From CAZNLS01 sp964573895 (GTDB lineage: Bacteria; Acidobacteriota; Aminicenantia; UBA2199): a stretch of DNA of 7,280 nt. Made by a program: the position numbers and the translations under genes. The notes beneath the pieces were generated by a model, which was given only the letters and a program-made list of their open reading frames with translations, had not been told where the DNA came from and did not search any database. The DNA is taken from contig CAZNLS010000119.1 in assembly GCA_964573895.1 (NCBI GenBank), forward strand, positions 1-7,280. Reading direction: 5' to 3'. Below, piece by piece: positions 1 through 6,506 of this stretch (the first letter of the stretch is position 1; each line of letters starts with the position of its first letter).

Positions 1-61
1 TCCTAAAAAGTCTTACTACTCTGGCACTTATATACGTATATGTCAATTTACAAAACTTTCC

Positions 62-1549
62 TCAATTTTTTTTACCGGTTTTCAGTCTCTTCTGAAGATC
101 ATCTACTTTATCCTTCAACTCCTTGATCCTGTATTCACGGTCCATCGCGGCTTCAAAAAAACGTTCCAAATCATCATTTCTTTCAGAGAGTTCAGAATTG
201 ATTTTTTCAATTTCTTCTGTTCTTTTCTCTACCATTTCTTCAAGATGTTCTTTATATTCAAGCAATTCCAGTTCGGATTTTTTTCTCATGGATATATCCA
301 CACAAGCTGTCAGAAGCAATTCTCTCCCCATGATTTTCACCTTGTTAATAGACAGGGAAGCCCAGAATACTTCTCCACTCTGTCTTTTCAATTTTGCTTC
401 ATATAATGCTACAGAACCATCTTTTTTTAACTTCTCCAGTAATTCATCCCTATCCACGGGGTTAGCATAAACATCCTTAATGTTAATATGCTCAAATTCA
501 TCCCTCGAATAACCAAAAACTTTGCACATCACTTCATTTGCCTCTATTAGATTTCCCTCTTCATCAGATATTCCGATACCGATATTGGAATTTTCGAATA
601 GCAGCCTGTATCTCTCTTCGCTCTCACTGAGCCTCTCCTGAAGGATTCTCTTTTCCGTAATATTCCTTACAAATTCCACAATTCCGTAAACTTCTTTAGC
701 AGGCCCTTTCATCGGGAAACTGTATAATTCAAGCCAGTTGATTCCCGATCCCTGCAATCCTGGAACAACTTCCATTTCTGTTCTTCCGGATTTCAGCGCC
801 CTTAGTGAAGGGCAGGGGTCACACGGTTCCTTATAATTGTGATAGCAGTTGAAACATTTTTTTCCAACAAGCGGCATATTACCGGCATACCACTCTTCCA
901 TTTTTTGATTGACCATGATTATATTCAAATCTTTATCAAGCACACTTATTCCGTCCTGGACGCTGTTGAATATTGACTTCAGGAACTCTTCAGATTCCCG
1001 TCGATCTTTTTTGGCGTTTTCTTCAATTTCAATATCATGAAGTTTAAAACCAAGATCGCCAGAAATTTCAATCAATAGAGACCGGACTTCTTCAAGATGG
1101 GAGAATTTTTGATCAAAGCTTACAGTGATTGTGCCATAATTACTTTCTTCGTATCTGATTATTGCAGAAAGGACACTTCTGCCGGAATATATATCCTTAA
1201 GAGGGCAATCTAAACACTCCTTTTCAGGAGATTCAATATTTTTTAATATTGCCTTCTCCAAACCCGATGTACAGTTTATTTCAAGATTTTCTTTGTGATA
1301 TTTTTTCAGTTTTGAAAATTTTTGACCAATTCCTGCTTCAGAATATATATCTTTATTCCCAAGGTACTCTTTTATATGTATCCAGACTGTTAAAAACCCT
1401 CCCAATTTAATCAGGATATTGCTGACACTTCCGATTATCCTGAGCGGATCTTTCTCTTTAACCAGCATCTGGTTGACATCTCTTATTGTTCTGATCAGAG
1501 AGTTCAGAAAAAGTATTTCCTCATGCTTATCTTTTTTCTTATCTACCAT
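62..1549 (-). CDS. GAF-PAS-PAS sensor protein without a kinase or other output domain
   Basis: This is probably a cytoplasmic signal-sensing protein of 495 residues; its ligand and partner are unknown. There is no signal peptide or membrane segment. Numbered from the chosen start, residues about 10-170 resemble a GAF domain with a CxxC at C112/C115 (ECLDCPLKD) followed by a YSGRSVLSA stretch. Residues about 197-303 form a PAS domain with four cysteines, CFNC and CDPC (C232, C235, C243, C246). Residues about 310-425 form a second PAS domain (EERYRLLFENSNIGIGIS). The rest is a coiled coil (HLEEMVEKRTEEIEKIN) ending in a charged helix (DREYRIKELKDKVDDL). No HisKA, HATPase, GGDEF or HTH follows before the stop. 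The frame stays open up to an ATG at 1624 (520 residues), but that ATG directly abuts a good -10 box, so it should not be transcribed. ATG 1549 has a GGTGG just upstream. Domain calls are firm; the start is moderately sure. Confidence 0.85.
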   Translation of the reverse strand: MVDKKKDKHEEILFLNSLIRTIRDVNQMLVKEKDPLRIIGSVSNILIKLGGFLTVWIHIKEYLGNKDIYSEAGIGQKFSKLKKYHKENLEINCTSGLEKAILKNIESPEKECLDCPLKDIYSGRSVLSAIIRYEESNYGTITVSFDQKFSHLEEVRSLLIEISGDLGFKLHDIEIEENAKKDRRESEEFLKSIFNSVQDGISVLDKDLNIIMVNQKMEEWYAGNMPLVGKKCFNCYHNYKEPCDPCPSLRALKSGRTEMEVVPGLQGSGINWLELYSFPMKGPAKEVYGIVEFVRNITEKRILQERLSESEERYRLLFENSNIGIGISDEEGNLIEANEVMCKVFGYSRDEFEHINIKDVYANPVDRDELLEKLKKDGSVALYEAKLKRQSGEVFWASLSINKVKIMGRELLLTACVDISMRKKSELELLEYKEHLEEMVEKRTEEIEKINSELSERNDDLERFFEAAMDREYRIKELKDKVDDLQKRLKTGKKN

Positions 1550-1624
1550 ATTCCACCATAAAGTTGCACAGTTCCGGATTAAAAAAAATCTATACTGTTT
1601 AAATTCCGGATTGGTATTATACAT

Positions 1625-1653
1625 ATAATAGTATTGTTATCAATGTTTTTCAA
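1625..1653 (-). promoter_or_regulatory. Predicted sigma-70-type promoter of the GAF-PAS sensor gene
   Basis: On the minus strand, TTGAAA (1653-1648) is followed by a 17-base spacer and TATTAT (1630-1625). The expected transcription start is near 1618. This lies downstream of the ATG at 1624 and leaves a leader of about 70 bases before the ATG at 1549. Confidence 0.6.
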
Positions 1654-1695
1654 AAAAGCCTTGATAAATTTAACCTCTATTTACATATTTATCAA
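1637..1695. repeat. Three alternating TTATCAA/TTGATAA heptamers
   Basis: TTATCAA occurs at 1637-1643, its inverse TTGATAA at 1661-1667, and TTATCAA again at 1689-1695. The first copy lies in the spacer of the sensor promoter and the second just upstream of its -35 box. The sequence is AT-rich, so chance is a real alternative. The second and third copies also form the possible terminator stem. Confidence 0.35.
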
Positions 1696-1697
1696 AG
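1652..1697 (-). terminator. Possible AT-rich intrinsic terminator of the EamA transporter gene
   Basis: Reading the minus strand after the transporter stop, an arm at 1697-1687 (core TTGATAAAT) pairs with 1669-1659 (core ATTTATCAA). This makes an 11-pair stem with one G-U pair and a 17-base loop, followed by one C and six T (1657-1652). The stem is mostly A-T and the loop long, so it would be a weak terminator. The T run overlaps the first bases of the -35 box of the next gene. The repeats could instead be protein-binding sites. Confidence 0.4.
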
Positions 1698-1730
1698 AAA
1701 AAGATGAAATTCTCTTTGGAATAGTCTGTT

Positions 1731-2612
1731 TTAAAAATTAGCCTGTTTTAATTTTATCCTGGATATAAAGAATGAACCCGAAAGAACGATTGCACCCCCG
1801 ATAAACTGATATAGATTAAACGATTCACCCAGGAATATATCAGCCATTATAAGAGTAAAAACCGGAACAAGCAATGCAAACATCCCGGAATTGGATGCTC
1901 CTTCATTAACTAAGGCAGCGTAAAAAAAGACAATACTCCCTGAAAAGTTTATACCATTTGCAAGAACTAGAAGCAGAAGCGGAAAGGATGTGATAGTGGA
2001 AAAACCCGTTGGAGAAAATATCAGAATCATAATTAACAGGAACAGAGCTCCAAAAAGAGACCTGCCGAATGCAGTCTCGAGAACAGACAACTTTTTTAGA
2101 ACATTTTTGCCGTACACACGCATCCCTCCGATCAAAAATGCAAGAGCAAAAATTATAAGATCACCTTTTTTCGGTGTTATCATTTCTCCTGCAGTTGTCA
2201 CAAGATATATCCCCCCAATCATTACTATTACTATTGTAAAAAAACCTCTTCCAGTTTTCTCTTTTAGAAAAACTCTTGCAAAAAGAAGAACGGTAACAGA
2301 AGAGAGAGACATAATAAAGGATGCATTTGTAGCAGTAGTACTTTGTAATCCCCAAAGCTTCAGAAGAATGCCGATCCCGGAAAAACCTATACCCAGTACT
2401 ATGAAATGTCTATAATTTTTCTTAACGATTAGAACAGGCCTGTGATGCCTCAGTATAAGCGGGATACTTATCAGGAAAAGTCCGGATGTAATCCTTAAAA
2501 AAGCGAAGACCAGTTTGTCGACACCATTATTCAAAACTATCTTTTGCAGGATGTGCCCCGATGCAACGAAGAGTGCAAAAAGCAGAAGGAAAATAATACT
2601 CTTAATTTTCAT
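1731..2612 (-). CDS. EamA/DMT-superfamily inner-membrane transporter
   Basis: This 293-residue protein is a predicted inner-membrane permease of the drug/metabolite transporter superfamily, which exports small metabolites, often amino acids or related compounds. The substrate cannot be read from sequence. It has about ten hydrophobic segments in two repeats, roughly residues 1-141 and 150-285. The fourth segment region (TTATNASFIMSLSSVTVLLF, then FLKEK) and its counterpart near residues 236-262 (EGASNSGMFALLVPVFTLI, then FLGES) match the characteristic end of each EamA repeat. The length is normal for the family and the gene looks intact. The start ATG has no Shine-Dalgarno site, and the predicted leader is only about 11 bases. 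The gene is divergent from the amidohydrolase and lies upstream of the sensor gene on the same strand, but the sensor has its own promoter, so co-transcription is not required. Confidence 0.9.
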   Translation of the reverse strand: MKIKSIIFLLLFALFVASGHILQKIVLNNGVDKLVFAFLRITSGLFLISIPLILRHHRPVLIVKKNYRHFIVLGIGFSGIGILLKLWGLQSTTATNASFIMSLSSVTVLLFARVFLKEKTGRGFFTIVIVMIGGIYLVTTAGEMITPKKGDLIIFALAFLIGGMRVYGKNVLKKLSVLETAFGRSLFGALFLLIMILIFSPTGFSTITSFPLLLLVLANGINFSGSIVFFYAALVNEGASNSGMFALLVPVFTLIMADIFLGESFNLYQFIGGAIVLSGSFFISRIKLKQANF

Positions 2613-2630
2613 TTTTAGTTTTGAAGAAAA

Positions 2631-2659
2631 ATTATCGCAGTTTTTTTCCTTTACATCAA
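2631..2659 (-). promoter_or_regulatory. Predicted promoter of the EamA transporter gene
   Basis: On the minus strand TTGATG (2659-2654) is followed by 17 bases and GATAAT (2636-2631). A TGC directly before the -10 box makes it an extended -10. The expected start of transcription is near 2624, leaving a very short leader with no Shine-Dalgarno site before the ATG at 2612. Confidence 0.55.
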
Positions 2660-2671
2660 CAGGTGAATAGA

Positions 2672-2700
2672 TTGACTTAATTTATATTTATCCTTACTAT
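2672..2700 (+). promoter_or_regulatory. Predicted promoter of the M20 amidohydrolase gene
   Basis: TTGACT (2672-2677), a 17-base spacer and TACTAT (2695-2700) make a good sigma-70-type promoter. The expected transcription start is near 2707, so the ATG at 2699, whose first two bases are the end of the -10 box, is excluded as a start. It lies back to back with the transporter promoter; the two -35 boxes are about 12 bp apart. Confidence 0.65.
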
Positions 2701-2707
2701 GTCACAT

Positions 2708-2714
2708 AAAGGAG
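2708..2714 (+). promoter_or_regulatory. Ribosome binding site deciding the amidohydrolase start
   Basis: AAAGGAG lies 5 bases before the ATG at 2720. It supports that start over the in-frame ATG at 2699 and fits a leader of about 13 bases from the predicted promoter. Confidence 0.8.
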
Positions 2715-2719
2715 AGCAA

Positions 2720-4042
2720 ATGAAAGAAAAAAAAATAAAACTGTCAATTTTAATATTTTTTTTCTGTTCCCTGATTAATATTTCAGGAAAAAGCAGCAAT
2801 ATTGATGGTCTGATTAAAAGTGAATTTAACTCTTTACATAGTTTATATATTCATCTTCATAAGAATCCGGAACTCTCTTTTCATGAGATCAAAACCTCAG
2901 CTTTGATAGCAGCCGAATTAAAAAAATCGGGTTTTACCGTAAAAACCGGAATCGGGAAATACGGAGTTGTTGGTGTACTGAAGAACGGGCCCGGGAAAAC
3001 CGTTATGTACAGAACAGACATGGATGCTCTTCCGGTCAGGGAGAAGACCGGTTTGCCATATGCCAGCAGAAAGGTTTTTGCCGATCCTTCAGGAAATAAG
3101 ATACCTGTTATGCATGCATGCGGTCATGACCTTCATATGACAGTTTTTACCGGCACAGCAAGACTGCTTTCAAAATTAAAGGATAATTGGTCCGGCACTG
3201 TTGTTCTGGTTGCACAGCCTGCAGAAGAGATAGGATCGGGCTCACGGGCGATGATCAATGACGGCCTCTTTAAAAAATTTCCCAGACCTGATTGGGCGCT
3301 CGCTCTTCATGACGGTCTTCTTCCTGCAGGTAAAGTTGGAACAAAACCCGGGTACATTCTTGCCAATGTTGATTCGGTTGATATAACTGTTTTCGGAGTC
3401 GGCGGTCACGGATCAGCCCCGCAGACTACAAAAGACCCGATCGTTATTGCTGCGAGAATTATAAATACACTCCAGACAATAGTAAGCAGGGAAGTTGCAC
3501 CGAACCGGCAGGCAGTCGTTACAGTCGGCTCGATTCACGGGGGAAGCAAGCACAATATAATTCCCGACAGAGTTGAAATGAAGCTAACTGTCAGATCCTA
3601 TGAAGAGGAGACAAGGGAAAAAATACTTAGTGCAATCAAGAGGATATGCAGAGGGGCTGGAATATCAGCTGGTCTGCCCGAAAAAATGCTGCCGAAAGTA
3701 TCATTAAGAGATGAGCATACTCCGGCAACCTATAACGATCCAGCCCTGACAGCTAAAATGGTAAAACTGTTTAAGAGGATCCTTGGTGAAAAGAATGTTT
3801 TAAAAGTTGAAGCGGTTACTGCAGGGGAGGATTTCTCTGAATATGGAATAGTTGAACCTAAAATACCTATTTTTATTTACTGGCTGGGAGCGATCAATCC
3901 CGAAACATATCTCAAGGCAAAAAAAGAGGGAAGAACACTTCCGGGTCTGCACTCTCCCTTCTGGGCACCCGACCCGGATCCTTCTATCAGAACCGGGATC
4001 AAAACTATGACCTCTGCAATAATCGATTTGTTGAAAAAATAG
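2720..4042 (+). CDS. Exported M20-family metallo-amidohydrolase (peptidase M20D-like)
   Basis: This is a 440-residue hydrolase of the M20 aminoacylase/carboxypeptidase group, which cleaves amide bonds of N-acyl amino acids, hippurate-like compounds or small peptides with a two-metal centre. Numbered from the chosen start, an N-terminal signal peptide (KKIKLSILIFFFCSLINISG) suggests export to the periplasm. Catalytic motifs are intact: RTDMDALPVREKTG near 98-111, HACGHD with C134 and H136, QPAEE with E169/E170, LHDG with H197, and LHSP with H411. GVGGHGSAPQ near 226-235 and a GEDFSEYG motif also match the family. The inserted dimerisation domain spans roughly 215-325. The signal-peptide cysteine lacks a proper lipobox, so a lipoprotein is unlikely. 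The true substrate is unknown. The gene converges on the DUF5916 gene with 3 bp between stops. Confidence 0.92.
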   Translation: MKEKKIKLSILIFFFCSLINISGKSSNIDGLIKSEFNSLHSLYIHLHKNPELSFHEIKTSALIAAELKKSGFTVKTGIGKYGVVGVLKNGPGKTVMYRTDMDALPVREKTGLPYASRKVFADPSGNKIPVMHACGHDLHMTVFTGTARLLSKLKDNWSGTVVLVAQPAEEIGSGSRAMINDGLFKKFPRPDWALALHDGLLPAGKVGTKPGYILANVDSVDITVFGVGGHGSAPQTTKDPIVIAARIINTLQTIVSREVAPNRQAVVTVGSIHGGSKHNIIPDRVEMKLTVRSYEEETREKILSAIKRICRGAGISAGLPEKMLPKVSLRDEHTPATYNDPALTAKMVKLFKRILGEKNVLKVEAVTAGEDFSEYGIVEPKIPIFIYWLGAINPETYLKAKKEGRTLPGLHSPFWAPDPDPSIRTGIKTMTSAIIDLLKK

Positions 4043-4045
4043 TTT

Positions 4046-6307
4046 TTACATCGTCAGGGCATAACCTATCTTAAGAAAAAAAGTGCGGCCTGTTTTTGTC
4101 AGGTCAATTCCCCGCATTCCGAAATTGTTGTCAGAATAACCCAGAAACAAAACCGTCTGGGGATTTATCTTGTAGGAAAAAAGAAACTGGGTAAAGAGTG
4201 TTCTTGTCTTATCTGTGACAGTTTCCATATACATATCAGGATTTCTTGAAAGATCCATATACTGAACTATTGCTCTCATAAATGTTCTTATGTTTATGTT
4301 GTAAACCAGTTTTGTCTGGAGAAGGTTTGCGTTATAAATTTTATTACCCTCAGAAGATAGCCTTTCATAAATATGGCTGACATTCAGATTAAGATGTCTT
4401 CCCAGTCCCAATTCAATCGAGGGCATAATCATGAATCTGTCCGCCAGCCTGTTATTTGTATAGTCTATGGAATTCCCCAATTGAGAAAAAACAGAAAAAT
4501 TAACACCCCCGGCAGGCTTAATCTCAGAATAAATCTGAAATCTTTTCTTAGAATAGGTAACGCCGTTATAATATTCCTTTGAAATATCAAAAGCCGGCTG
4601 CACAACAGATTGGAGAAATCCCCTGTATTCGGCAACCAATTGAAGCTGCTGGTCAGTTGTTAATCCGTTATGGTCTGAAATGTGTTCGGCTCTAAGCATA
4701 AAACCAAGCCTGTCAAACCAGTCACCCTTTTTTCCCCATATAATCGGATGAACAGCACCTTCAATTCTTCTTAAATCCACTCGGGGAATAAAACCGGAAT
4801 CTGCTCGGAATCCCTTTGAAAGATCCTCATACTCGAGGAACCAGAACATATTCCTCGAAAAATGCTGAAGCTGTGCATAGAGAGCATCCCCTCCGAAAGT
4901 ATCAATATCCTGTGAATATTTCAGGGCCAGGTCATCCGGATAATCGGTCTCTGACCTCAGATACTGAACAGTAAAAGTCTTTACCTTACTGATTCTGAAA
5001 AAACCGTCAAATCCGGCTACATGGTTTTCATAATTATCTCCAAACCGGCCTGTGTAGAGCAGACCCAGGGCAGAACCTTTTCCTATATCATGTCTGTATC
5101 TGAAGACTCCCCCAAGAACAGGATCACTAAGTGATATCGATTGTGAACCCTGGTTTGATGGAAAGATAAGGTTGTTAACCCTGTCTCTTGTTCCGAAAAC
5201 TCCCAGGGCACTTTTTCCGATTTTCCCGGTGAGCTTCCCACCCCAATACGGGCTGTAGACTGTCCTGGTAAAAACCGCCTCAAGTGGTGTTAGAAAAAAA
5301 TCAGCTCCCTCGAGGAAAAAAGGTCTCTTTTCCGCGTATTTCAGTGCAAATCTCGTGTTGACCTCGAGCTGTGCCACGTCCGCTTCAACCTGCGAAAAAT
5401 CCGGATTTATAGCTGCATTCAGGACAAGATTTGAAGTTATCCCCCAGCGTGCACTTATCCCCGGGTCTATATCTATCTTTCCATTTTCCAATTCCCCGTC
5501 GGGAAAGTCAGAACGGATATCAGTCCTGTTCACAGTAAGTGTCGGATCAAACTCAAGATTCTTTCCCGGAGACATATCTTTAAAGCCCGTAATTTTATTG
5601 AACTGACCCAGAAGACTCATATTATTTCTGTCACGTGTATGCGTGCTCATTCTGTGACGAACATTTCGAGGCCATGATCTGCTGGCTTCAAATCCCCATG
5701 TCTGCACACTGCTTCCCTTCGGGAATCTTAGCTGATTGAAAGGAATTGCAACTTCAACAACGTAACCAAAATCAGTTATCTTTCCCGCCGATTCCCAGAT
5801 CACATCCCATGAAAAATCTTCATATCCCTCCATCTCAGAAAAAATTGCGTCTGCCTGTACACCGAGAGGATTTATTCTAAATTGAAATCCCCTTCTCTCA
5901 TCATTAAAAGTGTCAATCATGAAACTGACATTGTCATCCTGGATGAATGTATTGATACTATCCCTGTCCATAAGATGAGCACGGATCTTTTTTGGTTCCG
6001 GGTCATAACAGATAAATGCAACATAAAAATTTTTCCTGTCAAATGTAACCATCACTTCCGATTTTACAGGCGCAGGAGTTGCATCTCCCGGAGTCCACTC
6101 ATATTCAATTCCGGTTTTCACAGCTTCTTTCCACGCTTTCTCATTAATGACTCCGTCAATATGGATCTTTGATGAGACTTTTTTAACAACCCAGTTCTTT
6201 GCCTTGGGATAGATTTTTTTATCAGTTTTCTGCGAAAACAGATTAAAAGCAATAAGACCGGAAAATAGAAATAAAATTAAAATGCGGTTTATAGAATAGG
6301 ATTTCAT
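4046..6307 (-). CDS. CBM9-like domain plus DUF5916 outer-membrane barrel protein
   Basis: This 753-residue protein belongs to the family with an N-terminal CBM9-like beta-sandwich and a C-terminal DUF5916 region predicted to form an outer-membrane barrel. The family's function is not settled; carbohydrate or peptide binding and uptake are guesses. A signal peptide covers residues 1-26 (ILILFLFSGLIAFNLFSQ). Residues about 42-215 form the CBM9-like domain (IHIDGVINEKAWKEA, then FRINPLGVQADAIF and VVEVAIPFNQLRF). The family core follows: NPDFSQVEAD at 301-310 and EKRPFFLEGADFF at 326-338. The remainder to the end alternates polar and aromatic residues as in beta strands and finishes FFLKIGYALTM. 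The length is normal and the gene intact. AAGGAG (6317-6312) lies 4 bases before the ATG, so the start is well supported. I found no convincing promoter in its upstream region. Confidence 0.9.
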   Translation of the reverse strand: MKSYSINRILILFLFSGLIAFNLFSQKTDKKIYPKAKNWVVKKVSSKIHIDGVINEKAWKEAVKTGIEYEWTPGDATPAPVKSEVMVTFDRKNFYVAFICYDPEPKKIRAHLMDRDSINTFIQDDNVSFMIDTFNDERRGFQFRINPLGVQADAIFSEMEGYEDFSWDVIWESAGKITDFGYVVEVAIPFNQLRFPKGSSVQTWGFEASRSWPRNVRHRMSTHTRDRNNMSLLGQFNKITGFKDMSPGKNLEFDPTLTVNRTDIRSDFPDGELENGKIDIDPGISARWGITSNLVLNAAINPDFSQVEADVAQLEVNTRFALKYAEKRPFFLEGADFFLTPLEAVFTRTVYSPYWGGKLTGKIGKSALGVFGTRDRVNNLIFPSNQGSQSISLSDPVLGGVFRYRHDIGKGSALGLLYTGRFGDNYENHVAGFDGFFRISKVKTFTVQYLRSETDYPDDLALKYSQDIDTFGGDALYAQLQHFSRNMFWFLEYEDLSKGFRADSGFIPRVDLRRIEGAVHPIIWGKKGDWFDRLGFMLRAEHISDHNGLTTDQQLQLVAEYRGFLQSVVQPAFDISKEYYNGVTYSKKRFQIYSEIKPAGGVNFSVFSQLGNSIDYTNNRLADRFMIMPSIELGLGRHLNLNVSHIYERLSSEGNKIYNANLLQTKLVYNINIRTFMRAIVQYMDLSRNPDMYMETVTDKTRTLFTQFLFSYKINPQTVLFLGYSDNNFGMRGIDLTKTGRTFFLKIGYALTM

Positions 6308-6311
6308 GTCT

Positions 6312-6317
6312 CTCCTT
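6312..6317 (-). promoter_or_regulatory. Ribosome binding site of the DUF5916 gene
   Basis: The minus strand reads AAGGAG here, 4 bases before the ATG at 6307. This is one of only two clear Shine-Dalgarno sites in the window and fixes the start of the gene. Confidence 0.8.
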
Positions 6318-6384
6318 CAAATAATCAATACGCAGGTAGTATCAAAATGTTCAGATGATTGAATCTGAGAAAAAGAGCCAAGGG

Positions 6385-6407
6385 TATATGAAATATTATT
6401 TCATATA
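6385..6407. promoter_or_regulatory. Distal 23-bp palindrome, probable operator 1 of the XRE regulator
   Basis: The 11-base arm TATATGAAATA and its perfect inverse TATTTCATATA flank a single central T. The inner 21 bases match the second palindrome at 6477-6497 at 20 of 21 positions. It lies 78 bp upstream of the DUF5916 start and about 100 bp upstream of the XRE start. It could be a looping partner of the proximal site or an operator for the divergent gene. Confidence 0.7.
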
Positions 6408-6471
6408 TAGTAAAGGAAAAAACAAAACCAATTTCAAAAACACTCATTTACAAAAAAGTTTTAATAAACAG

Positions 6472-6500
6472 TTGACATATGAAATTTTATTTCATATTAT
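6472..6500 (+). promoter_or_regulatory. Predicted strong promoter of the XRE gene giving a leaderless mRNA
   Basis: Consensus TTGACA (6472-6477), a 17-base spacer and TATTAT (6495-6500). The expected transcription start is at about 6507, which is the A of an in-frame ATG. The ATG at 6501 directly follows the -10 box and should not be transcribed. Confidence 0.75.
6477..6497. promoter_or_regulatory. Proximal 21-bp palindrome, probable operator 2 inside the XRE promoter
   Basis: Arms ATATGAAAT and ATTTCATAT flank TTT. The site starts at the last base of the -35 box and ends halfway through the -10 box, so a protein bound here would block RNA polymerase. This position is typical of autorepression by small XRE proteins; the binding protein is inferred from position only. 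Confidence 0.75.
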
Positions 6501-6506
6501 ATGTTT

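Noticed and set aside
30..41. Perfect 12-bp palindrome ATATACGTATAT downstream of the sensor gene, preceded on the minus strand by TTGAC
   Set aside because: No -10 box at a usable spacing and no T run, so it is neither a clear promoter nor a terminator; short AT-rich palindromes are expected by chance.
1990..2415. Open frame of 141 codons on the plus strand inside the transporter gene
   Set aside because: It is antisense to a well-recognised membrane protein, is rich in R, K, I and P, and matches no family I know.
4068..4106. Hairpin CCTG/CAGG followed on the minus strand by seven T, near the end of the DUF5916 gene
   Set aside because: It lies inside the coding sequence before the stop codon, has only four solid pairs, and the T run encodes the conserved-looking FFL near the C terminus.
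5083..5606. Short open frames on both strands inside the DUF5916 gene
   Set aside because: They overlap conserved family motifs in the real frame and have no ribosome binding site or recognisable domain.
6351..6368. Inverted repeat TCAGAT-N6-ATCTGA upstream of the DUF5916 gene
   Set aside because: Arms of only 6 bp with no second copy and no clear relation to a promoter.
6386..6414. Possible minus-strand promoter TTTACT-17-TCATAT overlapping the distal palindrome
   Set aside because: The -10 candidate lacks the key A at its second position and matches at only three of six bases; the promoter of the DUF5916 gene remains unplaced.
6308..6506. Possible CRISPR or tandem-repeat array suggested by the repeated ATATGAAAT units
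   Set aside because: There are only two copies, each palindromic and placed relative to a promoter, which fits operators and not a CRISPR array.
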